NCBI RefSeq assembly: GCF_048773025.1
Contig: NC_133539.1
Span: forward strand, 33,863,001-33,927,000
Direction of reading: 5' to 3'
Origin: Camelus bactrianus
Taxonomy: Eukaryota > Chordata > Mammalia > Artiodactyla > Camelidae
Length of the DNA stretch: 64,000 nt
A program made the translations under genes and the position numbers. The notes under the pieces were generated by a model. It did not search any database and was not told where the DNA came from. It saw only the letters and a program-made list of their open reading frames with translations. Shown here one piece after another: positions 22,469-35,266 of the stretch. Every line of letters starts with the position of its first letter. The stretch's first letter is position 1.

Positions 22469-23484
22469 TAGGATTTTTTTTTTCTATTGAATGTAGTAGG
22501 AAAGGAAAAAAGGATTCATAAGACACCTTGTGAGGTTAGACTTGACACAACTTTGCAAACAATTGGATATGGAGGTGGTCAAGGAGAGGTGAAGTGGAGA
22601 TGAAGCTTTGTGTCCAACATTATATAATGAGGCAGATAGTGGTTATGTTCTTAAAAAACAGAGAAGATGGAGACCAGATTCACATTAGTTGGCAAGAGGA
22701 GAATGAAGCAGCAGCACTGGCAACACAGTTTATGAAGCCCAGTTCAAAATGAAAATTTACTAAGAGTTTCAAGACAGAAACAGCATCACATTAAACCAAG
22801 GGCTGAACCCTGTGGTCCGCCCAAATCCCTTCACCAGGAAGGCTGCCCTGGAAAGGGTTCAGTTTGGGGCGTGTTCCCTTTTATTTGCTAGAGGTATAGT
22901 GAAGGTGAATTTACAAAACAGGATATGAAGAATTACGTGATCCTTTATAAATCAGAGGGACAGAGTAAGAAAGAACATTAGAAAAAAAATGTATCAGCTG
23001 AAGGAATCTATACAATGGTAGAGGGCAAATTCTTTTTAAGGACAGTGTTAAGTATAGAGTGTTAATTTAACTGTTTCTTGAGTGCAATCATTTAGAACAA
23101 TTTAGAAAAAGAAACGTCATCTACTTCAGAGAGCCAGTCCTGATCCAGGGATGGAGAGGTATTGCGGAATGGGCTACCACTCATGGTGGAAGACAGAATC
23201 TTTTATCAAGGAGACAGATGTTGGACTTCCATGACTTTTACTACTAACTAGGTGAATGGCCTTTAATAAAATAATTTCCTTCTCTTGTTCTAATATTTTC
23301 TCTAATTAAATGGTAGCTTGGGCTAGATATATTCATTTCATAATTAATGCCTAGTTTTACCTAGGCACCAAACTTACCACCTAAATACTGAAGAATAAAA
23401 CAGAATCCTGGACATTTTTTTTACCTACAGAATGCTAAGATTTGTTTAAACACACAAAGACATAATGATATATCATAAACAGTA
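22469..23484. other. Unique sequence, no gene
   Basis: No open frame or named repeat is supported. A 'ccctgtggtccgcccaaatc' segment near 22808 is locally GC-richer. Confidence 0.4.
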
Positions 23485-23702
23485 CAGTCCAGTCAGACCT
23501 GGGTGAGGGCTTCAGATCACCCTCTCACCACCTGCGTTACCTTGATCAAGTTTCTTTAATTTCTGCTTTCATATTTAATCTGTCACTTGAGACTAATGAG
23601 GCTGCCTAGTGACGTTTAAGATCCCTGTGCACTCATGCATGTAAAGTGCCCAGCTCAGTGCCTGGTGCCTAATGCTTACTAGATAAATGTTTATGACTTT
23701 TT
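23485..23702 (+). mobile_element. MIR SINE
   Basis: 'gtcagacctgggtgagggct', 'gttaccttgatcaagtttctt' and 'aagtgcccagctcagtgcctgg...gctt' follow the MIR consensus order on plus (gene-like A/B-box end at left, 'cagtgcctggcac' end at right). Confidence 0.65.
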
Positions 23703-25539
23703 CACTCTCTAACTCTTACTCCTCCCTCTGACTATGCATTTCAGATTCTCAGTATTAGCTCATCCATCCAAATAAGGATAGTTCCCTGATTGCCTCATCA
23801 GGGTATTTTGAAAACTGTTTAGAGAGCCTCTAAAAAACTGTTTTTTTTTATTAATTTAAAAACACAAAATTTAAACTTGGGCCAATTCTTCCTAGCGTCT
23901 TTAAACATCGTGATGGGTTTGGAGTTCCTTTTCTCTCACTCTCAATGTAGTGATTCTTACCTTTTTGTTCGTTTATAGATCCGCTTGAGAATGTAATAGC
24001 AGTTAAGGGCCCTCTTTGTAGAAAACCGCACGTGTACATGAAACAGCACACAATCTCACTGTGGTCCCAGGCTCCTTGGGCCCCTGAAGTTGGTCCATGC
24101 ACCCAGATTGCGAACTCCAGAGTAAGCCAAAGACAGATGTATTTGCTACCAAAGACTCAACTTTGAATTTGAAATTCATGAATTCCAAGTGGTGATGGAG
24201 CTTGATAAATCATCCGTTACCATTGCTAATATCACCAAGGGAAAACTTTGAATTGATTCGATTTCACAGACCATGTGTGACTATTGATTTCAGCCCTGCC
24301 ACGTAGGCCTTCTGCACGCTGAGTGAAGAGACTATTCCGCCCGCATTTCAAGGTGGGGCTCGTCCACCACAGTGACAGACACCGAAAACAAGGCACATGG
24401 GATCCAGCTGTCTCAAGCCGCGTCCTAGGCTGCTCTTCCATGTGTCCGAAAGATTAGTTAAGTTATATTGATACTTCTGCATGTGGTGTGAGTCCCTCGT
24501 TGCCAGACTTGAAAGTAGAAGTTATTTGAAGTTTCCAAATCAATGTCAAAAGGCAGATGATTCTGAAAGTTCTACATTTTTGACTCTTTATAGGCAAAAT
24601 CCTTAAATGTTTAGATCTCAGTGATAGTTTATTTTGTGTTAAGTGTAAGATATATATGAAGTCTATACTTTATTAAAGTAAAAATGTAGCATTTTTTTCT
24701 CTTTATGTGACGCACCCGCCCTAGATCAGATTTTTATTTCCTTAACATGTTTATGGACTATCTTCCTTAAATTGGTTTGTGTTCAGATTGCCTCTGACAG
24801 ACTGTTCCCACTAAACACAGTGCTTAATCTCTTTTAGTTATTTTAAAAAGATATTCTTGTATTGCAGACATCATTATCTAATTCAGCCTGAGTGCTTTTT
24901 CAAAATGTATAAAAATTCATTAAAAATATAATAAAATAAGAAAATGTTTTAAGGCATTATGTGTCATGCAGTTTGACTAGTTTTCAAAAAAAGATATTAT
25001 TCATCTTCAAAGGTGTATTGTTTTAGGGATGTTATATTTTAAAACATGTTAAAGATTAATAGTTCAGCTCAATTTTCTGTGAGACTTTAAAGTTTTGATT
25101 CCTGGTATATAAAAACAAAACATAAAAATTGTCTTCCCTATTACCCTCTATGGTAATTATTAAGAAACTTTTCTATGGATAGATAGTCAATTAAAAAAAT
25201 TAATTCTATGGAAAAGTTCATGTAAAAACTCAGAAATAGCTACAGATTTGGCAATAGTATAGTATTTTATGCCCCTAATGTTAGTAATCTAGGGTTGTGT
25301 GTTCAAAGCCATTGCTTTATGTAATACAGACAAATAATTTAATTTTTACTTCTGATAAGCATCAGTTTGAAGTTTCTAAACTCAGAAATTTAAGATTGCA
25401 ATTACTACATTGATAGATAGACCTCAAAAATGATTCAATACTTGAACTTCATTCTGCTAAATGAAGATAACTGGTCTGTCACAAAGTATTCTTGATAAAC
25501 ACCGGATCTTTGCTTTGGAAAAACAACAGTTCACTGAAA
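23703..25539. other. Unique sequence, no gene
   Basis: No coding feature is supported. A GC-richer patch lies at 24000-24440, where overlapping minus frames (23851-24102, 24003-24188, 24232-24441) show no family resemblance. The rest is AT-rich. Confidence 0.4.
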
Positions 25540-25725
25540 GCAAACCATAGGCCAGCAATTAGCTAAATGTATTTAATTTAGTCCTCAAACAGCACTATGT
25601 GGGAAATGATGCTGCCACTTTAAAGATGAAGAAGGTGGGGCTCACAGAAGGCAAGTACCTCACAAGACTGGCAGGATGGAGATTTAAAGATGTGTCCTCC
25701 TGACTCCAAATTCTGAGCTCTTTCC
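25540..25725 (-). mobile_element. MIR SINE
   Basis: 'tttagtcctcaaacagcact', 'ccactttaaagatgaagaag' and 'agaaggcaagtacctcacaag' correspond to the reverse MIR order, so the copy is on minus. Confidence 0.6.
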
Positions 25726-25854
25726 CAAATCCATGACAAACATCGTGATTTTTTTTTTATAGACAAATATCATGGTCTTAAATGTCTCCCCTAGTTCTAC
25801 ACCTGGTGAAATGTTGTGCAAAATGTAAGAACATTGGTATCTTACTATGTAATG

Positions 25855-26090
25855 TGTCGTACCATGGTCGTGGCAAGCTGGGCTGTGGAACAAGACTGCC
25901 CGGATTGGATTCCTGACCCCACACTCAGTGGTTTAAGTTAGCCTCTCAGTTCTTCAATTCCCACACCTGCAAAAGCAGTGTCATCATAATGCTAGTTTCC
26001 TCGACTTATGGGAATGAAATGAAGTCCATTCATCAGTACGTGGCAATTAATAAAAATAATACCGGTCAATTACTCATTATTTGAATCCAT
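25855..26090 (+). mobile_element. MIR SINE
   Basis: 'aacaagactgcccggattgg', 'cctgaccccacactcagtgg' and 'cctctcagttcttcaattcc' match the MIR tRNA-related half and core on plus. The 3' half is weak. Confidence 0.6.
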
Positions 26091-26411
26091 TCAACAATAC
26101 ATGGCCCTGGGAGTAGTAGATATCCAATATACGTTAACTGTTAATATGATTAACTATTATTATTGAATTATCTTTGCTTCACATATGTTGGCCTATAAAG
26201 AATGGAAATTTGTCATCTAGAAATCAGATTTTATGATTTTCCCATCTCTGTTTAATGCAACTGATTCTTGTCATATAAAACTAAATATGTAGGTTGTCTT
26301 CTATCACCCTCCAAGGCAACTAAGGGTGTAATTTTTCCTGGACATGAGGATTCAGTCTTGAAAAATACTCCATTCTATGAAAACCCAGCCAAAGTCTAAT
26401 ATATCAGCAAT

Positions 26412-26485
26412 AGGAAAGAAAAGAAAAGAAAAGAAAAGAAAAGAAAAGAAAAGAAAAGAAAGAAAAGAAAGAACAGAAGGAAGAA
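26412..26485. repeat. (AAAAG)n microsatellite
   Basis: About ten near-perfect 'aaaag' units decay into 'gaaagaacagaaggaag' on the right side. Confidence 0.95.
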
Positions 26486-28249
26486 AAAATTTTAAAAAGG
26501 AAACAAAGCTCTGGAAGCTGGGCATTTACATCACCTCTATGAGTTAAAATAATAATGCCTCCTTCACAGATTCCCTGCCAACACCTTTTCCTTTATACTG
26601 GGCGTACCAAGCTGTTTACCATATGGGTGTTATTTAGCCATTTCAATTGCCCAAGACTGAACTGAATGGCACCCACACAGACACAAATGTCCACACATTT
26701 TGTAACTTGAAATACCAAATAATAGTTATTACTATTCCGGATGAAAGACAAATGCTTTACCTCTTCATTTAATATTCTAACAGCATTTGCCAAAATATTT
26801 CTTAAGCTTCTTTCTTAAAACTATTCACAATCTTTGGTTTTTCATCACCCCAGATATTTTTTAGTTTTCAAGAAGCTTAAATATTTTCATCCAACATGGG
26901 TTTTTCACTCTTAATGAACGGCTTCATTTTTAAGGTAACACTGCTGCTTGCAGAGTTACTTGCATTGTTGCAAAACATTGCTGTAAATGAGTAGCAGGGT
27001 GATCTAAAGTCAATTTCCTAAGGAATAAAATTTGTTATTTTAATGATATATGGCCACACGACTGGCTGTACCCTCCTCTAGACTAGAGAAACTATCTTAT
27101 CAATATAGGCCCTCAAGATATGTTCACTAAACAGAACTCTGAACTTTCAATTAGCTAATAATAGTGTAATGTAAAACAGTAATGGGAATAAGGTAATGAG
27201 AAAAATGTGGTTATTTCAAATGTATTAATTTTAACTGGAGAGGAGTCAGAATGTTCCAAACTCATTTACCATCATTTTATCTCAAATCTGTTCAAATGGA
27301 ACATCTTCCAAAAAAAAAAAAAAAAAAAAACAAAACCCAGTGGACTCAGACTAGGACCACATAAAGCATACAATTCTTAGTCACACTCAATGCCCAAAAT
27401 TACCTTTTTATATCATCTGTGTTTATCCTATACTTTGTGTGGCTGAAGAGAGAACTGAACAAAGAGCAATGGAAATCTGTCTGATTTAGTCAAATCATTT
27501 TACCCGTTTGGACTTTGTACTTTTGGAAAATAAGATAACTGAACTAATAATCTCTTGAGGTCCTTCAGATGTTTAAGTTTCCGCCTTTCTACTTCTAATA
27601 GTGGGAAACTCACTATATTTTTTATAGTCCACTGGAAAGCTCAAATTTTGAGACTATTTTTTGACTCCCTGTATCTTTTGTCCACTGGTTCGGTGTCTGC
27701 CAGCGACCCAAGAAACGCCAGGTTGACTGGCTGCCTCTCCCACAGCCTTTTACATATCCACAGGCTTGCCAGCCTGCCATCCTCCTGCCATTCTTCTCTT
27801 TTCTAAGCTAAGTGGAAATAAATAAAATGTAACTCATCGATTTGAATGACAACACATGAATTGCATTCAGTGAAATACTGAATTTTAGATGTTAAAGGTT
27901 TTGGCTTCAACATTCATCAGGGCTATGTTTTGGTCCAAAAAAAAAAAAAAAGTGACCATTTAGTCATTTATTCAAACATCTCATTTTCTTCATACACAAA
28001 TTTCATAGGGTCTTGTGAATGAATAATTACTCAAAAACACACAACCTACCAACTGTCCTCTTTATGCATTCTCTTTGTACTTCTTCAATGATCTTGGAGA
28101 AAATCCAAAGCTTCTAACATCTCACACGGGGATAGATGACCTGACTTCAGCTCACCGCTTTTACTGTTTCCCACCTCACAGGTTTTGGTCAAGCACAAAA
28201 TTGCCTCTGGCTCCTAAGCCAGAAGCTGCTATCTCTTACTGTCATTTAC
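26486..28249. other. Unique sequence with A-runs, no gene
   Basis: Long A-runs occur at 27308-27330 and 27937-27952. Either could be the tail of an unrecognised retroelement, but I could not identify a body. The 83-codon frame at 27555-27806 (+) has no recognisable domain. Confidence 0.4.
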
Positions 28250-28565
28250 TGCTTCAAGCTGCTGTTCCTTCACTATCTAATTTATCTTCATTCCTTAAGC
28301 CAGCCCCCCAGAAAGCCTCCCTTTGGCTTTCTTAATGCCACCAGACAAGATTGGGGTCCCTTCATTATCCCGTATCTCCCGAGCAAATGTCATACCATTA
28401 AACTTAGCACAGTGATTCACAGATACCACTTCTGGCGATTGTTATTTGTCCTCTAGAATCTAAGCTATTGAGAGTAAGAACTCTATCTTCCTCATCTCTC
28501 TGTCCCCCCGACAGAGCACAATACTTGGCGTACAGCAAGCTCTATTAAGTGTATGAGGAACACCT
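28250..28565 (+). mobile_element. L2 LINE 3' end
   Basis: 'gaaagcctccctttggcttt', 'gattgttatttgtcctctaga', 'gtaagaactctatcttcctc' and 'gcacaatacttggcgtacag' follow the L2 3' end order ('...tagactgtgagctcc...agcacagtgcctggcacatag'). Heavily diverged. Confidence 0.65.
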
Positions 28566-29821
28566 GAACACCTGAATCAGCAGTAAGTAGATACTGAACA
28601 GGGCAAATTGCCAGTATATGAGAGATATTTGATCAATCTGTGTAAGAAATGCCATTGATCTGTGCAGAATTTTTAATAAAGCCATCACAACAATAAAAAA
28701 AAAATAGGCACCTATTATATTGCCAGATAATTTGTCACTTAACTTGAAGAAACATTGTGACACATGGCGGATGTTTATCATCATCATGTAGAATGTTCCA
28801 GTTTCAAAGAGCATCACAAGTGATGCAACTTGAAAGTGGGAGGAAAGCGGCACATCCTTGAAGCCCCCTCCCGGGCTCTGTTGTTGGAAGGGGGTGGAAA
28901 GGGAGGGAGAAACCGTATAGATGGCTGCGCACACTGCCAGCGTAGCTGTGTTCAGCCACTCTCTAGTCCTGCCAAAGTGGAGGTGGTGCAGGGAGCATGG
29001 TGTGCAAAACAGCAGATGAGGTTGATTCGGTCCCCATGGAAACCAGACCTCCCATTGAGAAGTAAACATATTTGGTACTTTTGTAATCAGAACCCATCAA
29101 AAAGTGAAAAACAATCCATTTTTGTGGCACGCGTATTGTCTTAAGAGAATAGATATTTGAAGTCAGATTCACGGGAGAATATTTCCATTTCTGATGCAGA
29201 CTTTATCAAGTTATGCCTCATTGACATAAGAGATTTGAAGTTTCTCACTTAGCATTGTGACTTAGCTCTCTCTATAGAAGTACTGGGAGTGAAATATGGT
29301 AAAATGACCAAAACATCTAAAATCTGTATCTAAGTATGTAATTGTTCATTCCAGATCTTCACCTACAGGCAGACAGTTCAGTATAACAAAACTTCAGTGA
29401 TGAAAATAATTATAAATCAAACTAAATAAACAGGGTCCTTGTCATAGCCTACGTGACATCATTTCAGTGCACCTTTAAAATGTGTGTATTACACTTTCAA
29501 GTATACTGGAAAAGACGCTGTTTATTCCTAACACATTTATTAGGCAGTCTTTAAGAAGCTTTTGGGAAAATAATCAGTCCTGTCCCTTGAAATTTTCTCT
29601 TCGAGCATTACCTTTTCATGTTAAATAATAATCCTATACCTATTCTGAGTCAGAGGACTTGATTTGTAGAAAAACAAGATGCATAGCAATAAAGATCCAG
29701 TATCTAGAAAATTCTACCCGATGTCCTACCAAATAGAGATCTTACAATTTCTTACATGTAGAAGTAGTATGACTTTACCTATACGCTCTAAGTTTTGGAA
29801 AACTAAAACTTTGCCTCCGTG
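28566..29821. other. Unique sequence, no gene
   Basis: A 174-codon minus frame (28545-29069) and a 104-codon plus frame (28830-29144) overlap here. The minus frame is one of the longest in the window, but its translation has no recognisable domain, and its start overlaps other open frames on both strands in a locally GC-rich patch (28840-29050). I do not call either coding. Confidence 0.4.
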
Positions 29822-30291
29822 TGTTACCAAGGGCAAGTTCGTGTGCCCCACACCATAAGGCCAAACAAACTGATACATAGGAGTTTGGAGCAGAGAAATG
29901 TTTATTGCAGGGCCAAGCAAGGAGGACCGGGTAGCTAATGCCCAAGAAAACCACAAACTCCCAGAAAGATTTCAGCAAAGCATATTTAAAGGCCAGGTGA
30001 GGGACGGGGTTGCAGAGTACATGATCTGCTTGTGCACAATTCTCTGGTTGGTTGATGCTGAGGGAACAAGACGGTCAACACTATCAACCCTTAGGTGCCA
30101 GGTCTGAGGGCCATGTGCTCTCAATCATCAAGTAGTAAATTTCTTCCCTTTGGTGGTAGTTTTATGCATCTGAAAAACTTAGGAAATATACATGAGATAC
30201 TATTAACTGGGTGCTTCAGTGAGGAGCTGCAGCAGAGGACATGGGGGAGGGTCTGACCCTGGAGGGCCCCACAGGCTCCTGCTCAGCTACA
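29822..30291 (-). mobile_element. 3' LTR of the retroviral fossil
   Basis: 470 bp. Shared blocks with the other LTR include 'gtttggagcagagaaatgtt', 'gcaaggaggaccgggt', 'cagcaaagcatatttaaagg', 'gcacaattctctg' and 'atcatcaagtagtaaatttc'. Read on minus, it has a CCAAT-type box ('aaccaaccagagaattg'), a TATA-like 'tttaaatatgctttg' and an 'aataaacatttctctg' poly(A) signal in the expected order. Confidence 0.88.
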
Positions 30292-30308
30292 ATTGCCCCC
30301 TTTTCTTT
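30292..30308 (-). other. Polypurine tract of the retroviral fossil
   Basis: Read on minus, 'aaagaaaagggggcaat' directly precedes the 3' LTR. This is the expected position and composition for plus-strand priming in reverse transcription, and it confirms the minus orientation of the element. Confidence 0.8.
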
Positions 30309-33300
30309 GATAATCCTCAATCTTGAGAAGAACAGGTATTGGACAAGAAAGGAAATAATGTTTCGGACGGAGAAGTTAAAGATAAATTCAGCAGAGGAAC
30401 CTAGTTTTAGTGGAACTTGGTTGCAGTCTCCAATTCTATTTCATCCTTCCCCAGAGCTTTCAGGGAATGGGAATGACGACCTCTCTGGCTACTTCCTGCT
30501 GAAAAGGGACATAGTCCTGCCTCATTGTTGGGGATGGACACTGAACTGAAAAACATACCTGCATTTCAAGTCCTGGACCTGAGTATTGTATGATTAAGAT
30601 CCCAGGCCTTTACTCGACCCTTTTGGTGCCAACAGACCCAATTAGAAATCACTGGAAGAGTAACAACCAGAACTTTAATAGACAAAATAGAGCCCATTCC
30701 CCATTCCCAGAGGAATTCAGGAGAATGAGCCTGAAAACCAGTCTGGAACTGGTACTTTAGGGGAGGTTGTAGCCAAGTGGCCAGTTGCCTACTTTAATCT
30801 AAGTAGGTTCTAACTTCTGATGTGGTATTAACATATACATATGGACATAACATACACATATACATATGGAGCTATTGGACATCACACATCTCCTTTATTT
30901 AGTTACCATCTGATCTAAAACAATTTTATTGTCTAAAATTTAATACTTACAAAAGGAGACCTTGAAGTCAAAGGTTGCAGCTGCCAGCAGGCGCTGCTTT
31001 GAGCATGACTGGTGGTCTCCCAAGTATGACACAGCTCAGAAAATTTGAGTTCTCCGTGATATAAGAACATGTCTGAAATCGCGCCCCCAATGGTCACCTA
31101 GTTCTACCTTGAAGTCTGAATCACAGCTACTCCGTTTAGACTTTTAAATGCACTCCCCTCCTCAAGGCCAAAGCAGATGTACAGTGCATGTCCCAAAGGC
31201 CATAAAATATCCTCCTTTGGTCAGTAACAATTCACCATGTATAAGCCAGAATGACTTCCCCATACCTCAATATGTGCATATTTTTCCATCACTTCCCCTT
31301 TTGATTGCAAATCTTTCAAAAGAAACCACTGACAATCAATATATTCATCCCTCGATGCTGGGGAGATGGCTCCCACACAGGTTCAGATCATGCCCCTCAG
31401 TGCTAGGCCCCCTTCATATCTGCCTAGTTGTCCATGTTGGGAGAAAACTAATCAGGTATCGTGAACAGGCTTAAAGGCACATTAATGAGGAAACAGGTTA
31501 TAGGCCATATTTTATCACTTACACCCAAGTGTTACACCAGCATTATAGGTGTGCTTTTAGCAAGAGACTTAGAGCAAGCATTATTGTTCATCATGAGTAG
31601 TTATACTCTTTGACAACTCCGTTAGAGAATTCTCTTTCTATTCTAAACATTTGGAGCCAACAGTGTGGTTGGAAGTAAAACAGATAGGGAGACAAACATC
31701 TGATAAACAATTCAACTTCAAAATGTAGATTAAAAGCTAGTAATATTTCAGACAAAGCCAAAACAATTATAACCATATTCACCAGTTTACTCAATCCTAT
31801 GTAATTCTTTTTACTAACAGTTCTACGAAATCAGTTTTCACCAAGACTTCTAAATACCTTGGCCAGTTCAGCAGTATGATTTAAGAGAAAACTGTACTTG
31901 TCAAAAAGTCCCTTTTGTGAAACTTACTGATGTGAAGCAGTTTTGCAAAGCATTGGTTGAACTGTCTATAAATGACAAAAGGCTTAAAAAAGGCAAGGGT
32001 AAAGATCTGTTACAACATTTTTGACAAAGAATTTTAGTCCAGTTCCTATGGCATACAACATTTAAAGACAACAACAAGACTGGAACTAGAGTTATGACTG
32101 GAACAAGGAGAATTATGACTGATAGCGTCACACCAGGACATAGCTAAACTTCGGAAACCTTATATAACTTCCAGAGCATCTATATTAATAACACTTATCA
32201 CTATCATATAATCTGAGGAGGCTTATCACTCATTTGACTATGCCATGTAATTTAACATATCAATCAATCCTAGTTAGTTTAATATTTCCCTCTGAGATGT
32301 CTCAGGGGTCGTCTGAAGCCTCCCAAAGTTAGCTGAAGTCCAAAGAACTTTGATTAGAATTTGATAGGAAGCTTGTTAACAACATCAAAAAGTTTCACAC
32401 AATCTGTTATCAGAAGCATCTGTTATCACAAGCAATTAAATTTGTTCTCTTTAACAGAGAGGAAGCAGATCTAGTCCTGCATGTCTTTTTTTTTTGTTTT
32501 AATAACAAAACCCATTTACCATTTACTTAAGTTTAATCTAATCTCAGTCCAACCATGCACAAAACTCCTTTTTTAGGGGTCTCTTTCTATAAACCTTTCC
32601 CTTAACAAAATGTAATTCCATTCCTCATACTTTTTACTCAGAACATATATCCTACTTTCCTACTGTGTACTGAAATGTTTCCTTTGTTTTTAGTAGCTTT
32701 AATGGCACATTTAGATTAGAATCTTCAACTCTTAAAAACCTTAATTTCTAGTGAAAACCAAGAAGTAAGCAATTATGAACTGTCTTTTACATTAGCATTC
32801 TGTAGATTGGCAAACATAAATACCAATAATAATTTTTAAAAACATGTGCTTTTTATAGAAATCTCTGTGTGGCACCAAACATATTTAATAACAGTCCCAA
32901 ACACCTTTAGTTTCTCTGTAAAGGGAAGCCAATGTTCAGTAAATAATGTTGCAGTATCTTATTTTGTTTGGGAGTGACCTGGCTAGTCAACAAACTTCCA
33001 TCATTTAACACATTTAGCCCAAGTCTAAAATTTCAAGTATTCAAATATCTGGAGAAATAATCTTTAAGTAGACATTCCTAAAACAGAATTATTTCAAAAG
33101 AGTTCTCCCAAAAGCTTTTATGTTATTTGCATTTAATTTACTTAAGAATTTTGTCATACCAAGTCAATTGAATTTTTTTCTTTCTAGCAAATTCTACAAC
33201 AGAAACAACAAGAACCTACTGACCTTCAGTAAATCTAGGTACAATAAAAGACATGCCTATGTTGATTATGCAAAAAGCTTAAGTTAGACTTAATATCAGA

Positions 33301-33758
33301 TATTAATTTAATATTGAATATGTCCTAGATCACATAAGCCTGAAATCTGGTGTCTAGCTTCTTTTATACTTATAAGTATTTAATTTGTAAGTGCTTACTT
33401 CTAAGTCAATTAAGTAGAGCTCTTTTACATATTAATTTTACATAAAGATAGAATCAGAGATCTCAGTTTTTCTGCCTGAGTTTGAAAAAACACTTCTTCC
33501 TTGAGAGCCCGGGTGGATCATTTACATCGCAAAGGCACAGAAAGAGAAATACAGATTCTTCCTCTAAGGGATCATATAAAACCCAATCATTTTGGCTATT
33601 TTCAGAGATTTTTTTTTTCCAGTTCCTAAATATCCACTTCAATATAAAGAAATAACAGTAACAGATAATAATATATATATTATTCACTCATGTTCAGATG
33701 CTTCACTTTCAGCAAAACTAGGAAGAGAATAGGATTTGGACTCTGGTACCAAAACACT

Positions 33759-33761
<3 letters not shown>

Positions 33762-33789
<28 letters not shown>
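33762..33789. repeat. (CA)n microsatellite inside the retroviral interior
   Basis: About 14 perfect 'ca' units lie in the interior of the retroviral fossil. They are likely later growth of a short seed. Confidence 0.9.
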
Positions 33790-33998
33790 TCCCCAGATAA
33801 AAGCCAAACTGCAAAAGGTCCACTTTGACATAATAGCAGAGCAGTTAGGGTCATTGTTCTCCAGATCTCAGGAAGTACTGAGGTCATACAGTGTTATAAT
33901 AAAAATATCATTTGCTTTCATTTATGAGAGCATAGCTGAAGATCTCTCAGTTTTGCAAAATACACTCTAGGTGGACTACATAAGATGAAATAGAGCTC

Positions 33999-34039
33999 TG
34001 ATCATCCATACTTTTTTTTTTTTTTGATCATCCATACTT
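33999..34039. mobile_element. Oligo(T) insertion with a perfect 15-bp target duplication
   Basis: The word 'tgatcatccatactt' occurs at 33999-34013 and again at 34025-34039. The two copies are identical, and only 11 T separate them. This is the signature of target-primed reverse transcription of an RNA from which only the poly(A) tail was copied, here antisense to plus. No body sequence lies between the copies. It lies inside the retroviral fossil, so it is younger than that insertion. Confidence 0.75.
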
Positions 34040-34780
34040 AATTATTCATGGCCAATGTTATCAAATACCAAGCAAACAATTCAAAACGGTCTCTCAGAGT
34101 CACAGTTCCCTAGCCCACAAGGCAGATTCCTAACCAATGACCCGTCAATCTAAAAGGGGAGAACCCCAACCAATGCCCCATCAGAGATGAAGCTGAATGA
34201 AAGACCAAGGCTAGAAAGGAAAAATCCTGACCAACGTTCCACCACAGGAGAGTCCAACACAATAGGGAAGGATACCTTGGTGTCATCACACGCCAGACCC
34301 ATTGCTTAAAGATGTCTCAACTGACCAATGCAAGTTCTGAACACACATACAAACAACAAACATGGTCCCACAAAAAGATCAAAGTGTAGCCCCCAAATTC
34401 CACTTCCACTCCTGGATGGAAGTCTCCAAACAGATGGGCCCAGCTCCCAAAAGAGAACAGACCCAGAGTGACTCTCCATGAGCCCAGAGTGGCTCAGTTT
34501 CCAGTGGGAATGAGCCCAAAATGGAGTGGAGAGAATTCCCAGCCTGCACAAGCTGGAGCGACTCACCACCAGGCGACACCGAATGCAGACCATAGCTCCT
34601 GATGGTTCTTGGCTCCAAATAGCTTCATGCCGTTGGGCAGCTGGAGCCTGTCGGAGACAGTCCCTCCTGGTTCCCCAGAACCAAGTGAGCTCCTGCAGCT
34701 GCTGGGACCCGGGAAAGGGGCTGCCCTTGGCAGGGGTCTACTTGCCAGGAGCATAGACTCCTCTGCTAGCTCACCAAAAT

Positions 34781-35266
34781 TGTTACGCAACGTAAGTTCC
34801 TGTGCCTGCTGCACCGGGGTGGGGGTGGGGGGCAAACAAACTGAAACATCGAAGTTTGGAGCAGAGAAATGTTTAATGCAGGGCTGAGCAAGGAGGACCG
34901 GGTGGCTTATGCCCAAGAAAACCACAAACTCCTGAAGGGTTTCAGCAAAGCATATTTAAAGGCCAGGTGAGGGAGGCGGGTCACAGAGGGCATTATCCGC
35001 CCATGCACAATTCTCTGATTGGTTGATGTTGGGGGAACAGGGAGGTCAACACCACCAACCCCTAGGTGCCAGGAGGTCTTGGGGCTACACGCTCTCCATC
35101 ATCAAGTAGTAAATTTCTTCCCTTTGGTGATGGTTTTAAGCATCTGAAAATCTCAGGAAATATACATGAGATATTATTATCTGAGTACTTCAGAGAGGAG
35201 CTACAGCAGAGGATATGGGGGAGGGGTCTGACCCTGGAAGGCCCCACAGGGTCCTGATCGGTTACA
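34781..35266 (-). mobile_element. 5' LTR of the retroviral fossil
   Basis: 486 bp, homologous to 29822-30291. Its minus-direction landmarks are a CCAAT box in 'aaccaatcagagaattg', the TATA-like 'tttaaatatgctttg' and the 'attaaacatttctctg' poly(A) signal. Its R-U5 side includes a 'gggtgggggtgggggg' tract (plus strand) not kept in the other copy. The interior begins at 34780 with 'attttggtgagctagc' on minus, the expected primer binding region. I could not assign the primer tRNA. Confidence 0.88.

Larger units (their letters stand above)
29822..35266 (-). mobile_element. Endogenous retrovirus fossil with both LTRs, ~5.4 kb
   Basis: Two LTRs in the same orientation flank a ~4.5 kb interior. In the minus direction, the 5' LTR is 34781-35266 and the 3' LTR is 29822-30291. 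Both begin TGTWRC and end with the matching inverted end. A polypurine tract abuts the 3' LTR, and 4-bp flanks CGTG (29818-29821) and CATG (35267-35270) differ by one CpG-type change, suiting a 4-bp class I target duplication. By eye the LTRs differ at about 15% of aligned sites. At typical mammalian neutral rates that suggests several tens of millions of years. The interior is AT-rich and broken many times; I can name no gag, pol or env domain with confidence. The subfamily is unassigned. Confidence 0.85.

Noticed and set aside
28545-29069. 174-codon minus frame
   Set aside because: Hydrophobic patches invite a membrane-protein reading, but it starts in low-complexity overlap with a plus frame, has no family resemblance and its C-terminal part overlaps an L2.
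31148-31474. 108-codon plus frame within the retroviral fossil
   Set aside because: It runs antisense to the element's orientation and has no recognisable domain.
34306-34925. Overlapping frames on both strands near the 5' LTR
   Set aside because: They fall in the GC-rich leader and LTR of the retroviral fossil and do not represent a host gene.
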